From Clostridia bacterium (GTDB taxonomy: Bacteria > Bacillota_A > Clostridia > Christensenellales > Aristaeellaceae), in NCBI GenBank assembly GCA_017525805.1, contig JAFXSH010000070.1, positions 1-53,318 of the forward strand: a DNA stretch of 53,318 nucleotides. Direction: 5' to 3'. The translations under genes were made by a program, and so were the position numbers. The notes beneath the pieces were generated by a model, which was not told the origin of the DNA, searched no databases, and saw nothing but the letters and a program-made list of their open reading frames with translations. Shown here one piece after another: positions 8,231 through 20,666 of the stretch; positions within the stretch are counted from its first letter, which is position 1; every line of letters begins with the position of its first letter.

Positions 8231-8986
8231 ATGAAAAAGCTGGCTGTTCTCCTGGCGCTGTTCATACTGACGGCCTGCTGCGTTTTTCCGTCCTGCGCTG
8301 AGAACGGCATTGAAAGGCTGACAGACGCGCAATTGTTTTCCTTTTATAAAAACGCCGTGTTCGTTGGGGATTCCATTACCGCGCAGTTGCTGGTTTACGT
8401 GCGGGAGCAGCAGCAAAAGGATCCTCTTTTCTTTGAGGGCGTGAAATTCCTGACAGCGCAGAGCTATTCCCTTTACACGGCCAGCCGCCGGAATCTGCTC
8501 TCCAGCGCGCCCAATTTAAAATACAGGGGCCAGGAAATGCCTCTGTGCGCCATTCTGCAGCAGATGAAGCCCACCAAGGCATTGATCCTCTTAGGCGTGA
8601 ACGATTACATCGGCGAGCAGATCGAAAAGGGCATCGGCTACGATGAACGCATCGTCGATCTGGCCGCGGAATTCTGTCCGGATACGGAAATCATTTTTCA
8701 ATCCCTCACCCCGGTCACGCCTGCTTTCTGCCGAAAAAAGGATTACCGGACCTTATGGGATGAATATAACCAGGCCATGAAGGACATGTGCGAACAGCGC
8801 GGAGCGGGCTATATCGATATCGCCGCCCGCCTCAAGGACGAGGACGGGTATTTGAACAAAGACTATTCCAGCGATGGAAAATACCATTTGAATCCCGCGG
8901 GCCTCAAGCTGTGGATCGACGCGCTGCTGGATTACGCGCAGACGCAATATGAACTGGGCCTGTGGACGCCGGAGGATAACGTATGA
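8231..8986 (+). CDS. Secreted SGNH/GDSL-type hydrolase
   Basis: This 251-residue protein has an N-terminal export signal (MKKLAVLLALFILTACCVF). Its LTAC segment resembles a lipobox, so it may be a lipoprotein. The SGNH esterase blocks are visible: block I VFVGDSIT with the catalytic Ser, block III LLGVNDYI (Asn), and block V SDGKYHLNPAG (Asp and His). Such proteins add or remove acyl groups on surface glycans. It is the first gene of a four-gene unit with a DUF4358 lipoprotein (overlapping ATGA junction), an MBOAT acyltransferase and a DHHW protein, which supports a role in extracellular O-acetylation. The exact substrate is unknown. Confidence 0.88.
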   Translation: MKKLAVLLALFILTACCVFPSCAENGIERLTDAQLFSFYKNAVFVGDSITAQLLVYVREQQQKDPLFFEGVKFLTAQSYSLYTASRRNLLSSAPNLKYRGQEMPLCAILQQMKPTKALILLGVNDYIGEQIEKGIGYDERIVDLAAEFCPDTEIIFQSLTPVTPAFCRKKDYRTLWDEYNQAMKDMCEQRGAGYIDIAARLKDEDGYLNKDYSSDGKYHLNPAGLKLWIDALLDYAQTQYELGLWTPEDNV

Positions 8987-9453
8987 ACATGAAACGCGCG
9001 TTTTTGCTGATCGGAATCATGCTGCTTGCCATGCTGTTTGCAGGCTGCCAGGAAAAGAGCGCCGAAAAGGCCGCCGCCCTTCCCTTGCGGGAGGCGGTGG
9101 AAAAAGCGCTGACGGATAAGGACAGTCTGGTTGCCTATACGGCGGACGACCTGACGGATTTAATGGGCATCCTGCCGGAGGATTATACGGAAGCCCTTTT
9201 CCTGGTGGGCAGCGACAGCCTTTCCGGCCGGGAAATCATCGCGGTGCGGGCCAAGGATGCATCAAGCTTGAAAAAGACGGCGGACGCGCTGCAAAATTAC
9301 CTTTCCCAGCGCATGGAAGAAACCCGCAATTATCTGCCGGACGCCTATAAGCTGCAAAGCCAGGCGAAGGTGGAAAGTAAAAATCTGACGGCGGTGCTGA
9401 TCGTGGGCGCTCATTCAGCGGAAGAAACCAAAGCATTTCTGGCAGGCGAGTAA
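8983..9453 (+). CDS. DUF4358 lipoprotein
   Basis: A 156-residue predicted lipoprotein. The signal MKRAFLLIGIMLLAMLFAGC ends in a lipobox (FAGC) whose Cys would be lipidated. The rest (TADDLTDLMGILPEDYTEAL, then EIIAVRAKDASSLKKTADAL and an NYLPDAYKL segment) fits the DUF4358 family, usually encoded next to MBOAT and SGNH/DHHW genes in Firmicutes. It overlaps the preceding gene by 4 bases and ends 3 bases before the MBOAT start. The sequence gives no catalytic hint, so I infer an accessory role in the acetylation machine. Confidence 0.8.
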   Translation: MNMKRAFLLIGIMLLAMLFAGCQEKSAEKAAALPLREAVEKALTDKDSLVAYTADDLTDLMGILPEDYTEALFLVGSDSLSGREIIAVRAKDASSLKKTADALQNYLSQRMEETRNYLPDAYKLQSQAKVESKNLTAVLIVGAHSAEETKAFLAGE

Positions 9454-9456
9454 ACC

Positions 9457-10800
9457 ATGGTATTTTGTTCTTTTACATTCCTTCTGTTTTTTCTCCCGGC
9501 AGTGCTTCTCGGCTATCGATTCCTGCCGCAAAAGGCCAAACGGCCTTTTCTTTTGTTTGCTTCCCTGGTTTTTTACGGCTGGGGCTCTCCCCTGTGGCTG
9601 CTGCTGCTTTTGTATGTCATGGCGGTGGATTATTTCGGCGCGCTGATCATGGACAAACGCCTCAACTGGAAAAAGCCGCTGCTGATCCTGTTGGTGACGC
9701 TGAATCTGCTGCCCCTTTTATACTTTAAATATACGGTCTTTTTTCGGGATACGCTGGCGGTGCTGACGGGCGTTTTCATCTCCATGGACAGCCCCGTTCT
9801 GCCAGCCGGTATCTCGTTCTTTACATTCCAGGGCCTTTCCTACCTGATCGACGTATACCGCGGAGACGCCAAGGTGCAGCGCAGCTTCGTGCTGTTCGGC
9901 GTCTATTTGAGCCTGTTTCCCCAATTGGTGGCGGGGCCCATCGTGCGCTACAAGGACCTGGAGGAACAGCTTTTATCCCCCGCCCAGGTGGATGCGGCGG
10001 GGATGCGGCAGGGCATGCGGCGCTTTATTATCGGCCTTGGCAAAAAACTGCTGCTGGCGGACGCCATGGGCCGCTTTTGGGGCAAAATGAGCGTTTCCCT
10101 CCCGGCTGCCGGTCTGCCCGGCGCTTGGCTGGGGCTGATGGCGTTTTCTTTTCAAATCTTCTTTGATTTCTCCGGCTATTCCGATATGGCGCTGGGCCTG
10201 GGCAAAGCGCTGGGCTTTACCTTCCCGGAAAACTTTGACCGACCCTATCGAAGCTTGAGCCTCACGGAATTCTGGCGGCGGTGGCACATGACCCTGACCA
10301 CCTGGTTCAAGGAATACGTGTATATTCCCCTGGGCGGCAGCCGGAGGGGGAAGGTCCGCAGGGATATCAATTTGATGATCGTATGGATGCTCACTGGCCT
10401 GTGGCATGGCGCTGGATGGAATTTCGTGCTGTGGGGTTTGTATTTCGGAGTGCTGCTCATTTTGGAAAAACGATTCCTGCTGGATCGTCCCGGTTATCAG
10501 AGCCTGCCCTCTCCGATGCGCCAGGCCGGGATGTATTTGCTGGTACTGCTTGGCTGGGGGCTCTTCGCTGGAAAGCTGGATGTGTTTCCCGCTATGCTCG
10601 GTCTATACGGCTTAGGAACGGCAATGACGGCCCTGGACTGCGTTTCCTACCTGCCTGTTCTGCTGCTCTGCTGCGCCGTTTCATTCATGCCTGAAATCAA
10701 GCTGCCCGGAAAAAAGCTTGCGGTGCCTGTGCTGATGTTGCTGTGCCTTGCCGCCCTGGCCGCGCAGGGCTACGCGCCGTTCGTTTATTTCCAGTTTTAA
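9457..10800 (+). CDS. MBOAT-family membrane O-acyltransferase (AlgI/PatA-like)
   Basis: A 447-residue polytopic membrane protein with many hydrophobic spans. Family marks are QLVAGPIVRYKDLEEQL, the FQIFFDFSGYSDMALGLGK stretch, FWRRWHMTLTTWFKEYVYIPLGG, and TGLWHGAGWNFVLWGLYF with the putative catalytic His. AlgI/PatA-type MBOAT proteins pass acetyl groups across the membrane to a partner SGNH/AlgJ-like protein that modifies a surface polysaccharide or peptidoglycan. Here the partner is most likely the DHHW protein encoded 12 bases downstream. The start ATG lies 3 bases after the previous stop. Confidence 0.95.
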   Translation: MVFCSFTFLLFFLPAVLLGYRFLPQKAKRPFLLFASLVFYGWGSPLWLLLLLYVMAVDYFGALIMDKRLNWKKPLLILLVTLNLLPLLYFKYTVFFRDTLAVLTGVFISMDSPVLPAGISFFTFQGLSYLIDVYRGDAKVQRSFVLFGVYLSLFPQLVAGPIVRYKDLEEQLLSPAQVDAAGMRQGMRRFIIGLGKKLLLADAMGRFWGKMSVSLPAAGLPGAWLGLMAFSFQIFFDFSGYSDMALGLGKALGFTFPENFDRPYRSLSLTEFWRRWHMTLTTWFKEYVYIPLGGSRRGKVRRDINLMIVWMLTGLWHGAGWNFVLWGLYFGVLLILEKRFLLDRPGYQSLPSPMRQAGMYLLVLLGWGLFAGKLDVFPAMLGLYGLGTAMTALDCVSYLPVLLLCCAVSFMPEIKLPGKKLAVPVLMLLCLAALAAQGYAPFVYFQF

Positions 10801-10812
10801 GAGGGACACGTT

Positions 10813-11946
10813 ATGAAGCAAAAGATCACTCTGCCGGATGGGCTGGCCGTATATGGAGGTTTGGGGCTGCTGCTTTTGCTGGGGATCGCCGCGTTCCTGT
10901 TCCCCATGGATTTTTCCGTTTGGGAACGGCGGGTTCTTGCCGAAGCGCCGTCCAATTATTCCCTTACGGACTGGACGCTGCAAACCGATTTGGAAAACTA
11001 TCTGTCAGATCAAGTCCCCTTACGCCGCGCGCTGGTGAACATTCACGCCGTACTGGAAACGGCCACGGGCCGGGCCGTACAGTTGGACGCCTGGCCGCAA
11101 ATGGACGGTGAAGGGAGCCTTCGGTTTATTGAAAAGCCGGTTTCCGCCACCCACGAAGCGGTACAGAAGCATATAGACGCTTTGAATTCTCTGGCGGGCG
11201 ATATCCCCCACTGGTTTTTGACGCCGCCCACGGCGGGCAGTCTGCTGCGCGGCCAAATGACGGGAGTCCGGCGTGCCGTATACGACGAGGACGCGGCGCT
11301 GTACAAAACGGTGTTCCAACAGGAAAACGCTGTGCAGATACTGGCCGATTTTGCTGTTGTGCCTTCTGCCCGGCTGTATTACCGAACAGATCATCATTGG
11401 AATCTTTCCGGCGCGTGGCAGGCCTATCTGAACTATTGCGAAGCCCTTGGACTGACACCGGCAGAGAAAAACCAATTTTCCTGGGTCACGGGTGATGATG
11501 CTCCGCGTTTTTTAGGCACCACTTATTCCCGGTCCGGTCTGCCCTTCGCGGCGGCGGACGCCCTGGAGTACGCGGAACCGCTGTTTTCCGTGACGCTTCG
11601 CATTTTGGATGATGGTACGGAATACGATCATTTGATTTTCCCGGAGCAAGCCGATACCTACGACGGGTACGCCATTTTCCTCAAGGGCAACCATGGCTTG
11701 ATCGAAATCGAAAACCACTCCGCGCCGGAACGTACCCTCTTTGTATGCAAGGATTCTTTCGCCAATTGCGAGCTGCCCTTCTTAGCGGCGAATTATTCCC
11801 GCATCGTGGCGGCGGACGCGCGCTACCTGTCCGGCACGCTGAATGAAGCGCTGGAATCCGTAGGGCACGTGGACGATGTGCTTTTCCTCTATTCCTTGGA
11901 CAGCCTGGCGACGGATACTTCTATTCTGCGGAAAATCAAGCGCTGA
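10813..11946 (+). CDS. DHHW-family protein (AlgJ-like acetyl transfer partner)
   Basis: This 377-residue protein has one N-terminal membrane anchor (about 10-30) followed by an extracellular domain. The motif YYRTDHHWNLSGAWQAY names the DHHW family, related to AlgJ/AlgX SGNH-like acetylesterases. A second signature, LFVCKDSFANCELPFL, supplies the Ser segment of the SGNH fold. The start has a GAGGG box. It is the last gene of the acetylation operon after the MBOAT gene, and the two would pass acetyl groups to an external glycan. A transfer role rather than hydrolysis is inferred from the neighbour. Confidence 0.88.
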   Translation: MKQKITLPDGLAVYGGLGLLLLLGIAAFLFPMDFSVWERRVLAEAPSNYSLTDWTLQTDLENYLSDQVPLRRALVNIHAVLETATGRAVQLDAWPQMDGEGSLRFIEKPVSATHEAVQKHIDALNSLAGDIPHWFLTPPTAGSLLRGQMTGVRRAVYDEDAALYKTVFQQENAVQILADFAVVPSARLYYRTDHHWNLSGAWQAYLNYCEALGLTPAEKNQFSWVTGDDAPRFLGTTYSRSGLPFAAADALEYAEPLFSVTLRILDDGTEYDHLIFPEQADTYDGYAIFLKGNHGLIEIENHSAPERTLFVCKDSFANCELPFLAANYSRIVAADARYLSGTLNEALESVGHVDDVLFLYSLDSLATDTSILRKIKR

Positions 11947-12034
11947 CTTTGTTTTCGTTCTTCCCTACTTGCGGGGCGAACACAAACGTGATAAGATAAA
12001 AACAAAAAACAAGAAATATGGGAGGTGCGCATTC

Positions 12035-15780
<3,746 letters not shown>

Positions 15781-15787
15781 AACAATT

Positions 15788-16339
15788 TCATTCGCGTTCC
15801 GGCAGGGTATCCACCGGTTCGCCATTCCCTGCCAGACGCAGGGTATACGCCCGCTCCGGCGGGCTTTCTTTTGTCTGTTCATTTTCTTTTATGGGCTGCT
15901 GGCATTCTGAAAAAGCCGTTCCTTGATCCGTCTTTTCCTTCGCGGGAATATTGCACGCTTCCAGCGTTTCAGCGGAAAGCGCATGCTCTTCCGGGATATC
16001 TTCTTTTTCCGGCGCGGTTTTTACATTTTTACCGCTGCTTTGTCCTTTCAGCCAGGCGCTTGCCCGCAGAAAGGCTTCGTCTCCCCCATCCCACAGCAGC
16101 ACCTTATCGCCGTCTGTCAAAAAAAGACTGCCCTCCTTGGGCGCTGTCCATTGGACGCTTCCACCGCTGTCTGTGGTTTTAGTCCCGCACAGTTTATATT
16201 CTCCATTCTGAAGCGCATACAGCGAACAGGATGCTTTAGGCGGCAAATCGCGGGCGAAAACCTCCCGCTGACTGCCGTTTTCCCTTACGTAGCCCGCCGC
16301 GCCGGCCCGGCCTTTCAAGAGCGCATAACCAAACGCCAT
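15788..16339 (-). CDS. Uncharacterised protein with charged C-terminal tail
   Basis: I do not recognise this 183-residue protein. The first half (MAFGYALLKGRAGAAGYVRE, then SLYALQNGEYKLCGTKTTD and GSLFLTDGDKVLLWDGGD) looks like a small all-beta domain. The second half is hydrophilic and rich in Glu, Lys and Pro, and looks disordered. No signal peptide or membrane span is visible. The start ATG at 16337-16339 has an AAAGGGG box; the frame runs farther upstream without a box. It is convergent with the beta-galactosidase gene, with only 7 bases between stops, and divergent from surE. Confidence 0.65.
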   Translation of the reverse strand: MAFGYALLKGRAGAAGYVRENGSQREVFARDLPPKASCSLYALQNGEYKLCGTKTTDSGGSVQWTAPKEGSLFLTDGDKVLLWDGGDEAFLRASAWLKGQSSGKNVKTAPEKEDIPEEHALSAETLEACNIPAKEKTDQGTAFSECQQPIKENEQTKESPPERAYTLRLAGNGEPVDTLPERE

Positions 16340-16389
16340 ACACTTCACCCCTTTCCTTTCAGAATATGGCATAGAAAACGGATTCATGC

Positions 16390-16418
16390 TTGCGCACGGC
16401 GCTGTTTTCCCGTATAAT
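16390..16418 (+). promoter_or_regulatory. Sigma-A promoter of the surE run
   Basis: A consensus -10 TATAAT (16413-16418) lies 17 bp after a weak -35 TTGCGC (16390-16395). The surE start is 36 bases beyond the -10 box. Confidence 0.65.
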
Positions 16419-16454
16419 GGGAAAGTGAGTACGCATTCAAAGGAGGCTTTTCGC

Positions 16455-17222
16455 GTGCATATTCTGATTACCAATGACGACGGCATTTATTCCGTGGGCC
16501 TGAAAGCGCTGGCGGAAGCGGCGATTGGGCGGGGCCACAAGGTGACCATCAGCGCGCCCAGCAGCCAATGCAGCGCCAACAGCCAGCATATCACCCTGAC
16601 CGCGCCGCTGCTGGCCCATGAAATCAACTGGCCGAGGGCCGAGGCCATCGCCATCGACGGCACGCCCACGGACTGTGCCCGCATCGCTCCCTTTATGGTG
16701 GATACTCCCTTTGATTTCTGCCTGTCCGGCATCAATAACGGAGAAAACGCGGGCAGCGCCGTGTATTACAGCGGCACCGTGGCCGCAGCGAGGGAGGCCG
16801 CCATGTGCTATATCCCCGCCATGGCGGTATCCATCATGCCGGGAGCAAACGACGAGATGCGAGCCCATTTAGCGGATATAGCCGTGCGGATGGCGGAGCA
16901 TTTCCAGCATATCCAGCTGCCGCGCTTTACCATCATCAACCTGAACGCTCCCGCCATTCCGCCGAAACAGCTCAAACCCATGCAGGTGTGCCCCCTCTCC
17001 CAAACGTATTATTTGGACGGGTATGAAAAACGGGTCAGTCCATTAGGACAGACCTATTTCTGGCTCAAAGCCAACGATACATCCGGCGTACCGATGGAAG
17101 AACCCGAACCCGGCAGCGATTATTACTATCTGCGTTCCGGTCACATCACTTGCACATTCCTTGGCAACTTCATCGATTACAACGACGGTTTTTGCCAAAG
17201 CATGCAGGATTTTCTAAAATAA
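16455..17222 (+). CDS. surE: 5'/3'-nucleotidase SurE
   Basis: A 255-residue metal-dependent nucleotidase that dephosphorylates nucleoside monophosphates. It opens HILITNDDG, with the metal-binding Asp pair at 8-9. APSSQCSANSQHITL, SGINNGENAGSAVYYSGTVAAAREA and INLNAPAIPPKQ are the usual SurE landmarks. The start is the GTG at 16455, spaced from a strong AAAGGAGG box. The reading frame upstream has no box. It is the first gene of a plus-strand run with rpiR and the flavoprotein gene, with a 13-base gap to the next start. Confidence 0.95.
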   Translation: MHILITNDDGIYSVGLKALAEAAIGRGHKVTISAPSSQCSANSQHITLTAPLLAHEINWPRAEAIAIDGTPTDCARIAPFMVDTPFDFCLSGINNGENAGSAVYYSGTVAAAREAAMCYIPAMAVSIMPGANDEMRAHLADIAVRMAEHFQHIQLPRFTIINLNAPAIPPKQLKPMQVCPLSQTYYLDGYEKRVSPLGQTYFWLKANDTSGVPMEEPEPGSDYYYLRSGHITCTFLGNFIDYNDGFCQSMQDFLK

Positions 17223-17235
17223 AAGCGAGGCTTTC

Positions 17236-18102
17236 ATGGATGACCAGCAAAACCTGGTGGAGAGGCTGAACCTGAGCGGAAAACGCCTGAGCAAAAGCCA
17301 CCGCCGCATCGCTGATTATATCGTAGCCCATTACGACAAGGCCGTGTTCATGACCGCCGCCGTGCTGGGCGAGCAGGTGGGCGTCAGCGAAAGCACGGTG
17401 GTGCGCTTTGCCATGGCCTTAGGCTACGAGGGCTATCCTCAATTGCAGCATTCTTTGCAGGAATTGGCCCGGCACAGGCTGACCGCCGCCCAGCGGTTTG
17501 ATATGTCGGTCAACCTTTCGGAAGAAGAAGTGCTGCCCACCGTGATCCGGGCAGATATGCAGAATATCCGCCGCACGGTAGAGCAATTGAACGGACGTGA
17601 GTTTTCCGAAGTGGTGCGCCGTCTGCTTTCTGCCGATACCATTTATGTGCTGGGCCTGCGCTCCGCCGCGCCCCTGGCCCAGTTTTTCAGCTATTACCTG
17701 CGCTTTATTTTCGACGACGTGCGGGAGGTGGCCGCCGGGACCACTGACGTGTTCCAGTCCATCGCCCGCATCCGCAAAACCGATGTGCTGGTGGGCATTT
17801 CTTTTCCCCGCTATTCCACCCGCACGCTGGAAGCCATGCGGTTTGCCCATGAGAGCGGAGCCCAGGTGATCGGCCTGACCGACGGGCCCATGAGCCCCTT
17901 GCATCGGGAGGCGGATATCTGCCTTTCCGCCCGCACGGATATGGCTTCCTTCGTGGATTCGCTGGTGGCTCCCCTGTCGGTGATCAACGCCCTGCTTGTG
18001 GCGTTGGCCCTGAAAAAGCGGGAGGACTTGAATACCCATCTTGAAAAACTGGAAGGAATTTGGGACGCTTACAGTGTATACATCAACAAGGAAAACCAGT
18101 GA
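17236..18102 (+). CDS. RpiR/MurR-family transcriptional regulator
   Basis: This 288-residue regulator has an N-terminal HTH_6 domain (about 1-77, with LGEQVGVSESTVVRFAMALGYEGYP) and a SIS sugar-phosphate-binding domain (about 125-260, with IYVLGLRSAAPLAQFFSYYL and VLVGISFPRYSTRTLEAM). The family senses phosphosugars and controls sugar catabolism or cell-wall recycling genes. The nearby genes are not sugar genes, so its targets may be elsewhere or may include the flavoprotein gene that overlaps its 3' end. Start ATG with a GCGAGG box 13 bases after surE. Confidence 0.92.
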   Translation: MDDQQNLVERLNLSGKRLSKSHRRIADYIVAHYDKAVFMTAAVLGEQVGVSESTVVRFAMALGYEGYPQLQHSLQELARHRLTAAQRFDMSVNLSEEEVLPTVIRADMQNIRRTVEQLNGREFSEVVRRLLSADTIYVLGLRSAAPLAQFFSYYLRFIFDDVREVAAGTTDVFQSIARIRKTDVLVGISFPRYSTRTLEAMRFAHESGAQVIGLTDGPMSPLHREADICLSARTDMASFVDSLVAPLSVINALLVALALKKREDLNTHLEKLEGIWDAYSVYINKENQ

Positions 18103-19342
18103 TATCCTGGTGATCGGAGGCGGCGCGACGGGCATGATGGCCGCTCTGTTCGCCGCAAGAGCAGGGGCGAAGGTCACGCTGCTGGAAAAAAACGAGAAAT
18201 TGGGCAAAAAAGTGTATATCACCGGCAAAGGCCGCTGCAACGTGACCAACGTATGCGAGGACATTCAGGATTTTCTGCGGGAGGTGCCCCGCAATCCCCG
18301 CTTTCTGTACAGCGCATTGCGGCTGTTTTCCCCTTTGGATATGCTGGCCCTGCTGAACGAATTGGGCTGCGAAACCAAAATCGAAAGGGGCCGACGTGCC
18401 TTTCCAGTTACAGATCACGCCAGCGACGTGACCAAAGCCATGGAAAAGGGACTGAGGCAGGCCGGGGCGGAAATCCGGCTGCACACAGAAGTAAAACGAG
18501 TGCTGGCCGATGAAACGGGTGTTCGCGGCGTGGAGCTGGCAAACGGACAAATCCTAAATGCCTCCAAGGTGATCGTGTGTACCGGCGGGATCAGTTATCC
18601 GTCCACCGGCTCCACAGGCGACGGCTACCGCTGGGCCAATGAAACGGGGCATCCGGTCTCCCCTGCCCGGCCTTCTCTGGTGGGCTTACGCACAAAGGAA
18701 ACCTGGCCCATGGAACTCCAGGGGTTGACGCTAAAAAACATTTGCCTAACGGGGTATAGCTGTGGTAAAATAATATATTCAGAGCAGGGTGAATTGCTGT
18801 TCACCCATTTCGGCGTGTCCGGGCCGCTGGCCATCGAATGCTCCTGCCATTTGCCGGAAAGCGGGCAATGTGAATTGCTGCTGGATTTGAAGCCAGGATT
18901 GACCGGGGAGCAATTGGACCAGCGCCTGACCCGGGAGCTTTCCGCCGCCGGAAAAAAGCAGCTCTCCACCGTGATGCAGTCGCTTTTGCCCCTGCGCTTT
19001 GCCGCCCTGTTTCCCGATCTTTGCGGCGTGGATGGAAAAAAACCTTGCAGCCAGGTATCGGGAAAAACGCGGGCGGAAATCGCCGGAAAACTCAAAGCTC
19101 TGCCCCTGACCGTCATCGGGACCCGGCCTATCAACGAGGCGATCATCACCCGGGGCGGGGTGGATGTAAAATCGCTTTCCCCGGGCACCATGGAAAGCAA
19201 AAAAGTACCCGGCCTGTATTTCGCCGGAGAAGTAATCGACGTGGACGCCCATACCGGCGGCTACAACCTGCAAATCGCCTGGAGCACCGGCGCACTGGCG
19301 GGAAAAAGCGCCGCAGAAGCTGTATTGGAGGAAGCGCCATGA
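18074..19342 (+). CDS. BaiN/HI0933-like NAD(P)/FAD-dependent flavoprotein
   Basis: A flavoprotein of about 422 residues. The N-terminal FAD motif is DILVIGGGATGMMAALFAA, then LEKNEKLGKKVYITGKGRCNVTN, the family signature. Others are VIVCTGGISYPSTGSTGDGY and the C-terminal GLYFAGEVIDVDAHTGGYNLQ. The family includes BaiN of bile-acid-converting Clostridia and many 'aminoacetone oxidase' annotations. The real substrate is not known for most members. The frame begins inside the RpiR gene. The best start is the GTG at 18074, giving a 29-base overlap and suggesting translational coupling. A start within the overlap up to about 18041 is possible. It is followed by a DUF3784 gene through an ATGA overlap. 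Confidence 0.9.
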   Translation: MYTSTRKTSDILVIGGGATGMMAALFAARAGAKVTLLEKNEKLGKKVYITGKGRCNVTNVCEDIQDFLREVPRNPRFLYSALRLFSPLDMLALLNELGCETKIERGRRAFPVTDHASDVTKAMEKGLRQAGAEIRLHTEVKRVLADETGVRGVELANGQILNASKVIVCTGGISYPSTGSTGDGYRWANETGHPVSPARPSLVGLRTKETWPMELQGLTLKNICLTGYSCGKIIYSEQGELLFTHFGVSGPLAIECSCHLPESGQCELLLDLKPGLTGEQLDQRLTRELSAAGKKQLSTVMQSLLPLRFAALFPDLCGVDGKKPCSQVSGKTRAEIAGKLKALPLTVIGTRPINEAIITRGGVDVKSLSPGTMESKKVPGLYFAGEVIDVDAHTGGYNLQIAWSTGALAGKSAAEAVLEEAP

Positions 19343-19686
19343 GCGAAACGGGCATCGGTCTTGCAGTCATTCTGGCTGTCGCAGGCGTGCTGTTCCTGGC
19401 TTTCGCCGTGGTTTTCGCGGTGAAAAAGGAAAAAGCCTGCAAGCTCATCGGCGGCTTCAATTTCTTTACCGAGGAACAGCAATGCCGGTACGATAAAGCC
19501 GCTATCGCGAAGGATTATCAAAAGCTGTTCACCTGGTGGACAGCGGGCGCGTTCCTGTTCGCGCTGCTTTGCCTGTGGTTTTCCTGGTGGGCCATGGGCG
19601 CTGCGTTCGCTCTGTTTTTATTTTCGATCGGCAAGGAAATGCACATCGATGCTGAAAAGACATTTGAAAAGTATAAAATCAAGTAG
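19339..19686 (+). CDS. DUF3784-like small membrane protein
   Basis: A 115-residue protein with three hydrophobic spans: about 6-28, then a pair of spans near 65-98 (WWTAGAFLFALLCLWFSWWA and GAAFALFLFSIGK). Between them lies the soluble segment KLIGGFNFFTEEQQCRYD, characteristic of DUF3784 proteins of Firmicutes. The function is unknown. Its ATG overlaps the stop of the flavoprotein gene by four bases, so it is translated together with it. Confidence 0.75.
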   Translation: MSETGIGLAVILAVAGVLFLAFAVVFAVKKEKACKLIGGFNFFTEEQQCRYDKAAIAKDYQKLFTWWTAGAFLFALLCLWFSWWAMGAAFALFLFSIGKEMHIDAEKTFEKYKIK

Positions 19687-19709
19687 CACAAACCGGAGGA
19701 TTTTCCCGT

Positions 19710-20651
19710 ATGCAGTACATTATCCTGGACCTGGAGTGGAACCAGCCCATTTCTTATCATTCTCCCGCCTACAAAAGCGTGGGCGGCAAGCTGCTGTTTG
19801 AAATGATCCAGATCGGCGCTGTCAAGGTGAACGAGCAATTGCAGGTGGTGGATTCTTTTTCCCAGCTGATTCAGCCCCAGCATTATGTCCGCCTGCATCC
19901 CCGCATTTCCCGCATCACCCATATCACCCAGGACGATCTGGCCGACGCGCCCCAGTTCAACGAAGCGGTGGCCGCTTTCGCGGCGTGGTGCGGGGAGGAT
20001 TACGCCCTGCTTACCTGGGGCTGCGACGATATTTCCGTGCTGAACCAGAACATGTCCTTCTTTCAGTGCGAAACCCAGCTTTCCAAAATCTACGACGCCC
20101 AGAAGCTGTTTTCCGATGTGACGGGTACGCCCAAGGAACGCAAGGGCCTGAAAGCCGCCATGGAAATGATGGAGATCGTGCCGGACGAGGAAACCATGCC
20201 CTTCCACAACGCGGTCAACGACGCGTACTATACGGCGCTGGTATTTGCCAAAATGCCCGATCCGGCCAAGGTGTTGGAGTATCCCCTGACCGCCCGGAAA
20301 TTGCAGCATTTGGACCGCGCCAAGAAGGAAAGCACCGCCATCCTCCGCGTGCGTTCCGCCAAGGACGCTTTCAAGAGCGCCGCCGCCATGAATCCCCCCT
20401 GCCCCATTTGCGGCAAACGCATGGAGGTACCGGAGGGGTATGTTCGCCAGCACGGGGAACAGTATATGGCCCTGGCGGACTGTCCCCAGCATGGGCTGGC
20501 TTTCGTGAAGATCACTTTGGGAAAAAATGACGAGGGAAAGCGGATCATGATCCGTTCTTCTTCCCTGTCCGACGAGCAAAGCGCCGCCTACGTCCATACC
20601 AAGCATCTGCAGTGGGCCCAGAAAATGGCCATGCAGCAGGAAAACGAATAA
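19710..20651 (+). CDS. DEDDh 3'-5' exonuclease with C-terminal zinc-ribbon-like region
   Basis: A 313-residue protein. Residues 1-190 form a DEDD-type exonuclease like KapD/sporulation inhibitor: motif Exo I IILDLEWN (Asp7, Glu9), Exo II around LLTWGCDD, and Exo III PFHNAVNDAYYTALVF with His and Asp. The C-terminal part holds CPICGKRMEVPEG and a later ADCPQHG, which looks like a zinc ribbon or knuckle. This extension is not part of the minimal exonuclease. The family degrades single-stranded DNA or RNA ends. Start ATG with a GGAGG box. It forms a tight pair with the uridine-kinase-like gene 16 bases downstream. Confidence 0.88.
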   Translation: MQYIILDLEWNQPISYHSPAYKSVGGKLLFEMIQIGAVKVNEQLQVVDSFSQLIQPQHYVRLHPRISRITHITQDDLADAPQFNEAVAAFAAWCGEDYALLTWGCDDISVLNQNMSFFQCETQLSKIYDAQKLFSDVTGTPKERKGLKAAMEMMEIVPDEETMPFHNAVNDAYYTALVFAKMPDPAKVLEYPLTARKLQHLDRAKKESTAILRVRSAKDAFKSAAAMNPPCPICGKRMEVPEGYVRQHGEQYMALADCPQHGLAFVKITLGKNDEGKRIMIRSSSLSDEQSAAYVHTKHLQWAQKMAMQQENE

Positions 20652-20666
20652 AAAGGAGGGCCGTTC

